Source of the DNA: Pseudomonadota bacterium
Lineage (GTDB): Bacteria > Pseudomonadota > Gammaproteobacteria > CALCKW01
NCBI GenBank assembly: GCA_039196715.1
Contig: JBCCUP010000012.1
Span: 1 to 64,000 of the forward strand
Direction: 5' to 3'
DNA length: 64,000 nt
Shown here: one piece after another, positions 54,901 to 63,502 of the stretch
How positions within the stretch are numbered: the first letter of the stretch is position 1
Layout: every line of letters starts with the position of its first letter
Notes under the pieces: model-generated
Seen by the model: the letters and a program-made list of their open reading frames with translations, nothing else
The model's database searches: none
What the model was told of the DNA's origin: nothing
Program-made: the position numbers and the translations under genes

Positions 54901-54902
54901 CC

Positions 54903-56855
54903 ATGTTCAGCAAGATCCTCATCGCCAACCGCGGGGAGATCGCCTGCCGCATCCAACGCACGGCACGCGCGCTCGGTGTGCGCACGGTGGCCGTGTATTC
55001 CGACGTCGATGCGGGCGCGCTGCACGTCGAGGCAGCCGACGAAGCCGTCTGCATCGGCCCCGCCGCGGCCAGCGAGAGTTACCTGCGCGGCGACCGGATC
55101 ATCGAGGCCGCGGTGTCGACCGGCGCCGAGGCAATCCACCCGGGCTACGGGTTCCTCTCCGAAAACGCGGCCTTTGCCGAAGCCGTTTCGGCGGCGGGCC
55201 TCGTGTTCATCGGCCCGCCGGCCAGCGCGATCACGGCGATGGGGCTCAAGGATGCGGCCAAAGCCCGCATGGAAGCCGCGGGTGTGCCAGTCGTGCCGGG
55301 CTACCACGGCGCATCGCAGGACCCGGAGACGCTGGCGTATGAAGCCGAACGGATCGGGTACCCGGTGCTGATCAAGGCCCGCGCCGGCGGGGGTGGCAAG
55401 GGTATGCGGCTGGTCAGCGAGCCGGGTGCTTTCGCGGCGTCCCTGGCGGCCGCCCAACGCGAGGCCCAGGCAAGCTTCGGCGACGCCGCTTGCCTGATTG
55501 AAAAGTTCATCACATCACCGCGCCACATCGAAATTCAGGTGTTTGCCGACGTGCACGGCAACGCGGTGTACCTGCACGAACGCGACTGCTCGTTGCAACG
55601 CCGGCACCAGAAGGTCATCGAAGAGGCGCCGGCACCGGGCATGAGCGACACGGTGCGGGCGGCGATGGGTGAGGCGGCGGTGACCGCCGCGCGCGAGATC
55701 GGCTACGTCGGTGCCGGCACGATCGAATTCATCGCCGACGGCTCTGACGGTCTTCGCACAGACGGCTTCTGGTTCATGGAGATGAACACACGATTGCAAG
55801 TCGAGCACCCGGTGACCGAAGCGATCACCGGCCAGGACCTGGTCGATTGGCAACTGCGCGTGGCGGCGGGCGAACCCCTGCCGCTGTCACAGCATGAGAT
55901 CCCGCTCACCGGCTGGGCGGTCGAAGCGCGGCTCTACGCCGAAGACCCGCAGAACGACTTTCTGCCCGCGAGCGGGCCGATCCACCACCTGTCACTGCCG
56001 GACACCGTGCGCGTCGACACCGGGGTGCGTGCGGGTGACTCGGTCAGCACCCATTACGACCCGATGATTGCCAAGGTGATTGCACACGCCGCGGACCGGA
56101 TGTCGGCGTTCCGCGACCTCGCGTGTGCACTCGACGCCAGCGAGCTCGCCGGCACCACCTGCAACATCGATTTCCTCGCGGCACTCTGCCGCAACCCGTC
56201 GGTCCGCGACGCGCAACTCGACACCGGCCTCATCGCGCGTGACATCGACGCCTTGACGGCGCCCAACCCGGCGCGAGACGAGGCCCGCGCGGTCGCCGCC
56301 GTGGTGGCGCTGGGTCTCGGCACGCCGCAACCGCACGAGGGCTTCCGATTGTGGGTGGATCCGCGGCAGCACTGTGTGCTGGACGACAACGGCGACACCC
56401 GCGTGCTCGAGGTGCGGGTCGAGCGTGCCGGTGCGTACGCGGTCCGCTCGGGCGACGCAGCACCGGTATCGGTCGAGCGGCTCGACGGTGCCTGGCGCGT
56501 GGGCCCGTCGCGGCGCCGCGCCCACTGCCACGCTGCGGGTGAGGTGATCACGGTCTTTCTCGACGGGCACCACCGTTTCAGCGTGCCCGACCCCGAGCGG
56601 GCTGCGGCTGACGCGGCGCTCGGCGGCGATCAGATCACGGCGCCGATGCCGGGCCTCGTGCGGGCGCTGGACGTCGCCGTGGGCGACAGGGTCTCGGCGG
56701 GCGACACGCTCGCGGTGATGGAAGCGATGAAGATGGAGCACGCGCTGCCCGCACCGCGCGACGGTGTCGTCGACGCCGTCCACGCCACCGTGGGAGATCA
56801 GCTCGACCAGGGTGCCGTGTTGATCAGCCTGGCGGCGGACGCCGAGCCCGACTGA
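54903..56855 (+). CDS. liuD: 3-Methylcrotonyl-CoA carboxylase, biotin-carrying (alpha) subunit
   Basis: About 650 aa from ATG 54903, whose product begins FSKILIANRGEIACRIQRTA like other family members (a GTG at 54897 overlaps the previous stop). The biotin carboxylase domain has ARAGGGGKGMRLV (ATP grasp), the HxRxCSLQRR-type ERDCSLQRRHQKVIEEAP and FMEMNTRLQVEHPVTE. The C-terminal biotin domain has EAMKMEH with Lys610 for biotin. It provides carboxybiotin to the LiuB partner. Confidence 0.93.
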   Translation: MFSKILIANRGEIACRIQRTARALGVRTVAVYSDVDAGALHVEAADEAVCIGPAAASESYLRGDRIIEAAVSTGAEAIHPGYGFLSENAAFAEAVSAAGLVFIGPPASAITAMGLKDAAKARMEAAGVPVVPGYHGASQDPETLAYEAERIGYPVLIKARAGGGGKGMRLVSEPGAFAASLAAAQREAQASFGDAACLIEKFITSPRHIEIQVFADVHGNAVYLHERDCSLQRRHQKVIEEAPAPGMSDTVRAAMGEAAVTAAREIGYVGAGTIEFIADGSDGLRTDGFWFMEMNTRLQVEHPVTEAITGQDLVDWQLRVAAGEPLPLSQHEIPLTGWAVEARLYAEDPQNDFLPASGPIHHLSLPDTVRVDTGVRAGDSVSTHYDPMIAKVIAHAADRMSAFRDLACALDASELAGTTCNIDFLAALCRNPSVRDAQLDTGLIARDIDALTAPNPARDEARAVAAVVALGLGTPQPHEGFRLWVDPRQHCVLDDNGDTRVLEVRVERAGAYAVRSGDAAPVSVERLDGAWRVGPSRRRAHCHAAGEVITVFLDGHHRFSVPDPERAAADAALGGDQITAPMPGLVRALDVAVGDRVSAGDTLAVMEAMKMEHALPAPRDGVVDAVHATVGDQLDQGAVLISLAADAEPD

Positions 56856-56967
56856 TGTCACGGCCGAACCCCAGCCGCGTGTAGCCACACGCGCCACCGT
56901 CGCGTTCAGCGCGGTCGTGGCGACGCCGCGTGTACACTGCCGGCAACGCCCAGAGGAGTGAGTGGCC

Positions 56968-57729
56968 ATGGCCAAGCCGGCGGAGCTGCACTCCGCGATC
57001 GTCACCGGTGCCGCCTGCGGCATTGGCTACGCGGTCGCGCAACGTCTGGTCGATGACGGCGCCGCCGTGGTCCTCAACGACAGCGACCCGGACGCGCTCG
57101 AAGCCGCGGTGGCTGCGCTGCGTGACCGCGGTGGCCGCTGCGTGGCGTGCCCGGGCGACGCCGGCGACCTTGCCGTGATCGACACGCTGGTGGCGTCGGC
57201 GCTCGCACTCGCCGGGCGACTCGATTGGGCGATTGCCAACGCAGGCATCACCGCCTTCGGGCCCTTTCTGTCCTTTGACGTCGACGACTTCGACCGGGTG
57301 GTTGACCTGAACCTGCGCGGCAGTTTCTTTCTGGCCCAGCGTGCGGCGCGGCAGATGATTGCGCAGGGCGACGGCGGGCGTGTCGTGCTGATGTCTTCGG
57401 TGACCGGTGTACAGCACCACCCGGACCTCGTCGCCTACGGCATGAGCAAGGCTGGACTGCGCATGTTGGCCAAGTCGATCGGCGTTGAACTGGCCCCGCA
57501 CGGCATCACCGTCAACGCGGTCGCACCGGGTGCGACCCTGACCGAGCGCACCGAACAGGACCCCGATTACCACGCCACCTGGTCGCAACTGAACCCGACA
57601 GGCCGCGTCGGCACGGTCGACGACATCGCCGACGCAGTGGCCTATCTGTTGTCCGATGGTGCGCGCCATGTGACGGCGCACACCCTGGTGGTCGACGGCG
57701 GTTGGTCAGCGGTGAGCCCGCCGCCCTGA
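56968..57729 (+). CDS. Short-chain dehydrogenase/reductase
   Basis: About 253 aa from ATG 56968 (GAGGAG 9 bases upstream; GTG 56962 is also in frame). NAD(P)-binding VTGAACGIGYAVAQ, NAG in IANAGITAF, catalytic Ser in MSSVTG, and Tyr/Lys in YGMSKAG. The C-terminus (VVDGGWSAV) is the usual SDR end. Substrate unknown. It takes the place where liuC or liuE genes often sit, but has its own leader of over 100 bases. Confidence 0.88.
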   Translation: MAKPAELHSAIVTGAACGIGYAVAQRLVDDGAAVVLNDSDPDALEAAVAALRDRGGRCVACPGDAGDLAVIDTLVASALALAGRLDWAIANAGITAFGPFLSFDVDDFDRVVDLNLRGSFFLAQRAARQMIAQGDGGRVVLMSSVTGVQHHPDLVAYGMSKAGLRMLAKSIGVELAPHGITVNAVAPGATLTERTEQDPDYHATWSQLNPTGRVGTVDDIADAVAYLLSDGARHVTAHTLVVDGGWSAVSPPP

Positions 57730-57762
57730 TCACGCGGGCTCTGCAACCGATGCCGGTGGCAA

Positions 57763-58812
57763 TCAGCTCTCGAGGCAGCTGAGGTGGTTGTCAAAAGCGA
57801 GGTCGAACCGCCGTTTGCGCCCGCCGTGCACAACCAGGCGACCGAGGCCGTCGCTCAACACGGTGCCCACCGGGCTGACAGCGACGCCGGACACGTCGGT
57901 GTGCATGTTCACGGCGATCCGCTCGCCGAGCCGCAGCACCGAGGCGCTCGGTGCGCTCGTGGCAATCACGTCGCCGTGCCCCTGCCAGCGGACATCACCC
58001 AGGTACCCTTGCAGCGTGTGGTGCAGGCCGTGCTGCCAACTCGCCGCTTGCAGCGGGCCACCAATGGGGTTCTCGAGCCACACCAGCGCCGTGTCGACAC
58101 CGGCGGCGGCACCTGCAGGCACTTGCGCGGCGACAACCGCGCGCCCGGTGTTGTCGAGATCCAGGTGTCGCAAACTCAAGCCTGGTTCGGCCACGTGCTG
58201 GCTGATACGTTCGCCTGTCAACGACAGGCGAACGAGCGAGCTGGCGAAATGAGCTGCGTTTGTCACCTCGCGTCGCCGCACGGGGTGCGTTTGCAACCCG
58301 CCGTTGCAGACGACGAGATGGCGGTGGCGAGGGTCGAAGGCGATGGCGTGTGGCCCGATACCGTGTGTGTCCAGTGCACCGCTGAACCGCGGCTCTCGGG
58401 CGAAGGTATCCACCACCAAAACCGCGCCACGGCTTGTGTTCGTGTGTTGCGCGCTGCAGTAGAGAAACTGCGGGTTCTCGGCAAACACCGCGTGTCCGGT
58501 GAAAAAGTATCCGGCTGGCGGTCTGAGCAGGGTGTGGTGGTCAGTGCGTCGATTCCAGAGCAGCAACCAGTCGCCCGGGCGGCGCGCCGGGGCGGCGCAC
58601 CACGGCGTCTCCGGCGACACCGCCACGTGGTGACCGCGTCCCGGCAACGGGATCAGCCGCAGGGTGCCGTCGCGCCAGTCGATTTCAGCGAGGTGGTGCG
58701 AGCCCGTGCGGTCTCGCGCGCAGGAATAGACCCGAAACGCGGCGGTCTGCTGGGCCGGCGCCAGCGTAGGGAGCGCCAGTATGGGCGCTGCCAACAGGGC
58801 ACGGCGTCGCAT
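57763..58812 (-). CDS. DUF1513 beta-propeller-like protein
   Basis: About 349 aa with a signal peptide (RRRALLAAPILALPTLAPAQ). Repeated short beta segments such as GRGHHVAVSPETPWCAAPAR and IGPHAIAFDPRHRHLVVCNG fit the DUF1513 family, usually the last gene of imelysin-containing iron clusters. Its function is unknown. It abuts the second imelysin gene directly (stop to start, no spacer) on the minus strand. Confidence 0.78.
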   Translation of the reverse strand: MRRRALLAAPILALPTLAPAQQTAAFRVYSCARDRTGSHHLAEIDWRDGTLRLIPLPGRGHHVAVSPETPWCAAPARRPGDWLLLWNRRTDHHTLLRPPAGYFFTGHAVFAENPQFLYCSAQHTNTSRGAVLVVDTFAREPRFSGALDTHGIGPHAIAFDPRHRHLVVCNGGLQTHPVRRREVTNAAHFASSLVRLSLTGERISQHVAEPGLSLRHLDLDNTGRAVVAAQVPAGAAAGVDTALVWLENPIGGPLQAASWQHGLHHTLQGYLGDVRWQGHGDVIATSAPSASVLRLGERIAVNMHTDVSGVAVSPVGTVLSDGLGRLVVHGGRKRRFDLAFDNHLSCLES

Positions 58813-59622
58813 TCAGTCGCCGTCTGACGCGTTGAAACCCGCGCCGATCTGCCAGGTTGCAAGCACGGCATCAAACGCTTCGAGCAGCGTGTCGGGCGGC
58901 AGCTCGCCGGCTTGCCTGAGCACCTGCAGCGAGCGCGCGGCGAGGGTGTTCTGGCTGGCCCGAACGGCGTAAAAGCCCTGATCGGGTGCGCCGGCAAAGA
59001 ACACGGTGTTCGCGCGGGACAAGACGACATCGGCGGGCTCGTCCAGCTCGCGCTCGGGATCGAGCAGGGCGCGCAGGGGCTCCACGAGACGTTGTGAGAC
59101 GGCGTGCAGGACGTCGAGTTCATCGAAGAAGGCCCCGCTGCCGTCCGGCGACGTCCACTCCGTTGCCACGGCGTCCAGCAACATTCGGAAGGCGGCAGGC
59201 TCCGCCACGGCAGCGACGCGGGGAGCCAAAGCGCCCGCGCGGTCACAATCGGTGCTCGCGTCCTCGATCAGCGCGAGCAGGGGCAGTGTGGGCGGTGCAC
59301 CCGGATCAGACCAGCCGGCGAGGGTCTGTTGTTGCTTCGGGCTCAGCGCGTAGCGACCGAGGCGTTCCCGTGCGTGGTGTGAGCGCATCGGTGGCAACGA
59401 CCACAGCGGAGACATGCGTTTCCATCGGGCTGTCCACATCGCTGTTTGACGCGCATCGCAGGGGTCGGCCAGCCAACGGTCCGCGTCCGTGCGCCAGGCG
59501 GTGAGCTCCGGTCGCACGTAGTCCACCACCAGCCCGTTGAGCAGGCGCGCCAGAGGTGTGGGCTCGGCAGCCTGTACGGGGGCAAACGCGAACCACAGCA
59601 ACACCAGGCCACAACGTCGCAT
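58813..59622 (-). CDS. Second imelysin-family periplasmic protein
   Basis: About 269 aa from ATG 59622, whose first base overlaps the last base of the di-heme gene's stop. Signal peptide (CGLVLLWFAFAPVQAAEPTP) and the alpha-helical imelysin-like sequence (EWTSPDGSGAFFDELDVLHA). The GxHxxE signature of the main imelysin is not evident in this copy. Likely a paired component of iron handling; weak conservation makes the family call less secure than for the 61026 gene. Confidence 0.68.
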   Translation of the reverse strand: MRRCGLVLLWFAFAPVQAAEPTPLARLLNGLVVDYVRPELTAWRTDADRWLADPCDARQTAMWTARWKRMSPLWSLPPMRSHHARERLGRYALSPKQQQTLAGWSDPGAPPTLPLLALIEDASTDCDRAGALAPRVAAVAEPAAFRMLLDAVATEWTSPDGSGAFFDELDVLHAVSQRLVEPLRALLDPERELDEPADVVLSRANTVFFAGAPDQGFYAVRASQNTLAARSLQVLRQAGELPPDTLLEAFDAVLATWQIGAGFNASDGD

Positions 59623-61022
59623 CACAGGCTCTCCACAAAGGCCACAAGGTCCGTCATGGCGTCCGAATCGAGGGCAAAAAAGGCCGTCGCGCTGGCCTCG
59701 GCTTCGCCGCCGTGCCACGCGACCGCTTCGCTGACGCCGTCTGCGCGGCCGTCGTGCAACAGCCTGAGGTGTCCGTTGACATCGCGTATCCGTCCGAGAC
59801 CCCAGAGCGGCGGTGTTCGCCACTCCGCGCTGCTCGCGACGGTGCCGGGGGCGCCATCATCGAGACCCGCACCCATGTCGTGCAGCAGCAGGTCGGTGTA
59901 GGGGTAGATGGTCTGGTTCGCCAGCGCCGGGAACGCACTGGGCCCGGTTTGCCAGCGTGGCGTGTGGCACACCGCGCAGCCGACCTCATGGAACAGGGTC
60001 TCGCCGCGCACGATGTGACTCGCGTCGGCGTCCGGCCGGTGCGGCGGTGCGAGGTGACTCGCGTAGAACGTGACCCAGCGCATCATCTTGTCACTGACTT
60101 CGACACCGTCCTCGCCCGGTCCGTGCGGCGCATGTCGGCAGTCGCGTTGTTCAGCTGTGCAATCACCCGCCGCGTGCGGGCGGGCCGGCGTGCTAAGACC
60201 CATGTCGGTGAGGAAGGCAATGCTGCTCTGGTCGCGCACGGTGGGCGAGTGGGCCTTCCAGCCGAAGCGGCCGAGACTGCCATCGGGCAGGGCGGCTGCG
60301 CGTCCGCTCACGCCGTCGTCGTCGCGGTCGTCGGGATCGGCCTGAGCGCGAATCGCATCAGCCGGGATGGCTTCGAGCAGGCCCAGTCCAATCATCTGGG
60401 GCGCGACGCGCAGGCTGACTCGTGTGTCGGGGTCGAGTGGTCCCTGCGCCAGCGCCGAGACGCCGATGCCCCACCGCGTGAGCGTCTGGCCGTGGCGCAG
60501 GACAGACTCCGGCTCGACGTTGAGGCGCCCTTCGGCCGCGAGGCCCGGCACGCCGAAATCCTGCAGCTGGGCTCCGTACACCGGGTCGCCGCCCTGTCCG
60601 TCGTGCGCGCGCAGCGCGAGCACGCTGCCGCTGACACCGAGCACGGGCAGCACGCCGGGCGGCGCGCCCCGCCCGTCCTTGACATGGCAGCGTTGGCAGG
60701 AGCGGGCGTTGTAAAGCGGACCGAGACCGTCGCTGCTCGCGGTGCTGGCCGGGCTTGCAACCCAGCGTTTGCGAAAGATCGCGTTGCCGAGGGTGAACGC
60801 CATGCGCTCGGATGCGGGCAGGTTTGTCGACGCGTGCGAAAAGCTCTGCCGGTTGTCCGCACGGGTGTGGGTGGTGTGACCCCCCGGTAAACGGGGTTCC
60901 GCCGTCAGCGCGCCGGCCAACGCGGCGCCGATCAGGGCGACACACACCACCGCCGGGCGCGTGTGGCGGGCCCCGGCGGTGCATGTCGACGTTGGCGTGG
61001 CGCGTCCCAGAGACACGCGCAC
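59622..61022 (-). CDS. Di-heme cytochrome c peroxidase-like oxidoreductase
   Basis: About 466 aa from GTG 61022. A signal segment (VVCVALIGAALAGALTAEPR) is followed by two c-type heme motifs: CQRCH (109-113) and CAVCH (349-353). The rest, including LYNARSCQRCHVKDGRGAPP and DLLLHDMGAGLDDGA, matches the di-heme oxidoreductase (putative thiol oxidoreductase) family found beside imelysin genes. It is periplasmic and probably oxidises or reduces iron or an iron ligand during uptake; the reaction is not established. Confidence 0.82.
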   Translation of the reverse strand: MRVSLGRATPTSTCTAGARHTRPAVVCVALIGAALAGALTAEPRLPGGHTTHTRADNRQSFSHASTNLPASERMAFTLGNAIFRKRWVASPASTASSDGLGPLYNARSCQRCHVKDGRGAPPGVLPVLGVSGSVLALRAHDGQGGDPVYGAQLQDFGVPGLAAEGRLNVEPESVLRHGQTLTRWGIGVSALAQGPLDPDTRVSLRVAPQMIGLGLLEAIPADAIRAQADPDDRDDDGVSGRAAALPDGSLGRFGWKAHSPTVRDQSSIAFLTDMGLSTPARPHAAGDCTAEQRDCRHAPHGPGEDGVEVSDKMMRWVTFYASHLAPPHRPDADASHIVRGETLFHEVGCAVCHTPRWQTGPSAFPALANQTIYPYTDLLLHDMGAGLDDGAPGTVASSAEWRTPPLWGLGRIRDVNGHLRLLHDGRADGVSEAVAWHGGEAEASATAFFALDSDAMTDLVAFVESL

Positions 61023-61025
61023 GGA

Positions 61026-62282
61026 TCAGAACTCGCTGAGCGCGTCTGAGTCGAGGGTGTCCATGCCGGACACGCCAAGCCGTGTCGCGCTGCGCTCAAT
61101 GGCACGGGTCAGGTCGACCAGCGACTCGACCGCGGTGCGGACCACGGCGTTGCCCTCGGCGTTGCCTTCGCCAATCAGGACGTCGAACGCATTGCCGGCA
61201 GTTGCGGAGTCGACCATCGCCAGCATCGCCCCGTTGGCCTGTTCGAAGCGTTGTGCCATGAGTTCGGCTGTGCGCTCGTCACTGGCAGCCACCAGGTCGG
61301 CAATCGACGGGCCCTCGAGCACACTGCCGTCGATGCGCGTGTAGGAACCGGTGTAGAGGTTCTCGATGCCGACGAGGTCGTTGTAGTGCGAGGCGTGGGT
61401 GTTGTCGCTGAAGCAGTCGTGTTCCTCTTCCGGGTCGTGCAACTGCAGCCCGAGGTTGATGCGCTCGCCGGCGAGTTCGCCGTAGGCGAGGCTGCCCATG
61501 CCCGTGAACAAGGCAGCAACGGCCGCGTTGTCGTCGAGCCCGGTCAGTGCCGCGCGGGCTTCGCCGCCGTCCGCCCAGGCGTCAACAGCGTCCTGCAGGT
61601 CCGTCAGCAGCAGCTCGGTCGCCGCCTCGAGGTAGGCACGACGGCGGTCACACGGCGCGTTGGTGCACGCCTCGAGTGAAAAGTCGCTGGCCGCTCGTTC
61701 GCCGGCACCCGGCTGTGTGCCGTTGAGGTCCTGACCCCAGAGCAGAAACTCGATTGCGTGGTAGCCGGTCGCGACGTTCGACTCGATGCCGTCGAGTTCC
61801 TGAAGCGTCTCGCCGAGCAGTGCCGGTGTGATCGCAGCAGCGTCAATCTGCTGGCCGCCGATGGTCGGTTGGGCGTTGGCGATGATGTTCAGGCCGCCGT
61901 ACGGGTTGTCCTCGCTCGCACCGTCGCCGGCGATGTAGTCGATCAGCCCCTCGTCGAGCGGCCAGGCATTGACCTTGCCCTCCCAGTCGTCGACCCAGGG
62001 GTTGCCGAACCGGAAGGTCTCGGTCTGCTGGTAGGGCACGCGGGCCGCCACCCAGGCGTCGCGTGCCGCGTTCAAGGTGCTGTCAGAGGGCGCCGCGAGA
62101 AAGGCGTCGATCGCGCTGCTCATGGTTTGCGCCGATGTCAGCGAATCGCCGTACACGGCCGCAGCCAGGGCGGCGGCGTGGTCGACCACCGCGCGTTGCG
62201 TGGGCGCGCTGCTCATGGCGACGGCGTGCGTGCTGACTGCAGAGAGAAGGATAAGGGGGACGCTGGCGCGAAGGCTGGTCAT
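61026..62282 (-). CDS. Imelysin-family iron-regulated protein (IrpA-like)
   Basis: Periplasmic protein of about 418 aa with a signal peptide (ASVPLILLSAVSTHAVAMSS). The imelysin signature GxHxxE is present at 173-178 (GYHAIE) in GYHAIEFLLWGQDLNGTQPG, with VPYQQTETFRFGNPWVDDWE before it. Such proteins bind ferric iron in the periplasm as EfeO/IrpA-type receptors. Second gene of a Fur-box operon. Confidence 0.88.
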   Translation of the reverse strand: MTSLRASVPLILLSAVSTHAVAMSSAPTQRAVVDHAAALAAAVYGDSLTSAQTMSSAIDAFLAAPSDSTLNAARDAWVAARVPYQQTETFRFGNPWVDDWEGKVNAWPLDEGLIDYIAGDGASEDNPYGGLNIIANAQPTIGGQQIDAAAITPALLGETLQELDGIESNVATGYHAIEFLLWGQDLNGTQPGAGERAASDFSLEACTNAPCDRRRAYLEAATELLLTDLQDAVDAWADGGEARAALTGLDDNAAVAALFTGMGSLAYGELAGERINLGLQLHDPEEEHDCFSDNTHASHYNDLVGIENLYTGSYTRIDGSVLEGPSIADLVAASDERTAELMAQRFEQANGAMLAMVDSATAGNAFDVLIGEGNAEGNAVVRTAVESLVDLTRAIERSATRLGVSGMDTLDSDALSEF

Positions 62283-62294
62283 GTTCAGTACCGC

Positions 62295-63323
62295 TCAGTT
62301 GGCTTCGAAAGACTGGGTCAGGCGTTCCACCAGGGGCACGGTGGCATCGCTGAAGGGTTGGTTCAGGAATAACACAGGCGTACCACGTTGTCGACAGAAG
62401 TCAAACGCCTGCTCGGAACGCATGGTCGATTCGGTGTCACACACGACCACGTCGGCCTCGGCGATGTGGTCCAGCAGCTGCGCGTCGTGTGCCTGGCACA
62501 GCCGCCAACTCGGGTGGTCGGACGGGCCGCGGAACACACAGGGGCCACTGCTTTCATCATCTCGGACGCAGAGCACGCAGGCCCGGACATCGCTTGCAGT
62601 TTGGGGGTCTACCACGGTCGTGGCGGTCGGCCCGTCTGGTCCCGAGGCCACACTGGTGCGCAAGTCGACAATGTGCCTTTGCGCGGCAGCGAGACGCTCG
62701 ACCCACCGTGTGGTTTCCCGCGCGTGCAGTGTGGCGAGGCTCTGGGCCTCCCGCTTCACACGACTGAGCTCGGCTTGCAACTCGGCAATCCGATTCTCAC
62801 ACGCCGCGATGTGCTCCTTATGTGCAGACACCTCGCGTGCCGTGTTGTGTCCCAACATGTGCAAATCGGAACCCGCTCGTTGGATCAGCTCGTCGGTGAC
62901 ACGGGGGTGCGTGAGCAGGGCCCACCACGCCCCCGGGCTGCGGCCTTCGTCGTGCAGCTGGGCCCACAAGCGTGCGAGTTGCTCGGGTCGCCGCACGGCC
63001 CCGAAGAGCGCGACTTCGTGGTGGTACTCGGCGTCGAGCCAATCCGTGTACCACGCGGTGAACGGGTGGTCGGCAATCTGCGACGCCTGAATGGCCCACG
63101 CGTGGCGGACGCCAGGGTTGTTCGGCGGGTTGGTGACGAACCACGCCATGACGTTTCGTAGCGTCTGATCATCCAGCGTCAGCCCGACCAGGTAGCACAG
63201 CGCGCCTGAATCAAGTGTGTGTAGGCCCCGGCGCTCCAGCGTCAGGTGGGTCACGGTCGCGGAGGGGTTTTGCGGTGTGTCCATCGGTTTGTCCGGGGAG
63301 AAGTACGGTGGATTGACGTGCAC
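62295..63323 (-). CDS. DUF2325 protein with coiled coil, first gene of iron operon
   Basis: About 342 aa from GTG 63323 (AGGG 6 bases before); ATG 63284 gives 329 aa. The N-terminal ~180 residues are helical, ~180-225 form a coiled coil (AACENRIAELQAELSRVKRE), and the C-terminal part (ADVVVCDTESTMRSEQAFDF, FCRQRGTPVLFLNQ) is the DUF2325 domain, a Rossmann-like nucleotide or ligand domain of unknown role. There are no transmembrane segments, so it is cytoplasmic, unlike the rest of the operon. It is the gene nearest the Fur box. Confidence 0.75.
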   Translation of the reverse strand: MHVNPPYFSPDKPMDTPQNPSATVTHLTLERRGLHTLDSGALCYLVGLTLDDQTLRNVMAWFVTNPPNNPGVRHAWAIQASQIADHPFTAWYTDWLDAEYHHEVALFGAVRRPEQLARLWAQLHDEGRSPGAWWALLTHPRVTDELIQRAGSDLHMLGHNTAREVSAHKEHIAACENRIAELQAELSRVKREAQSLATLHARETTRWVERLAAAQRHIVDLRTSVASGPDGPTATTVVDPQTASDVRACVLCVRDDESSGPCVFRGPSDHPSWRLCQAHDAQLLDHIAEADVVVCDTESTMRSEQAFDFCRQRGTPVLFLNQPFSDATVPLVERLTQSFEAN

Positions 63324-63339
63324 GCTACCCTACATTAAT

Positions 63340-63358
63340 GCAAATGATAATAATTCGC
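63340..63358. promoter_or_regulatory. Fur box controlling the imelysin operon
   Basis: GCAAATGATAATAATTCGC matches the 19-base Fur consensus GATAATGATAATCATTATC at 14 positions, including the central AATGATAAT block. It lies 16 bases upstream of the GTG start of the DUF2325 gene, in a sharply AT-rich patch. Iron-loaded Fur would repress the five-gene minus-strand operon. Confidence 0.82.
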
Positions 63359-63502
63359 AATTGAAAATTGCCTGTGTGTCAGTAAGAGGTGGTCAAAGCC
63401 GGGCGATTCTGCGTGACAGGCTCGCGCCACACGCAGACCTCGATGGGGAGTTTCTGTGGGTGACGCACCCCGCGACCGACGGGCGCACAAGCCGCTGGTC
63501 CG

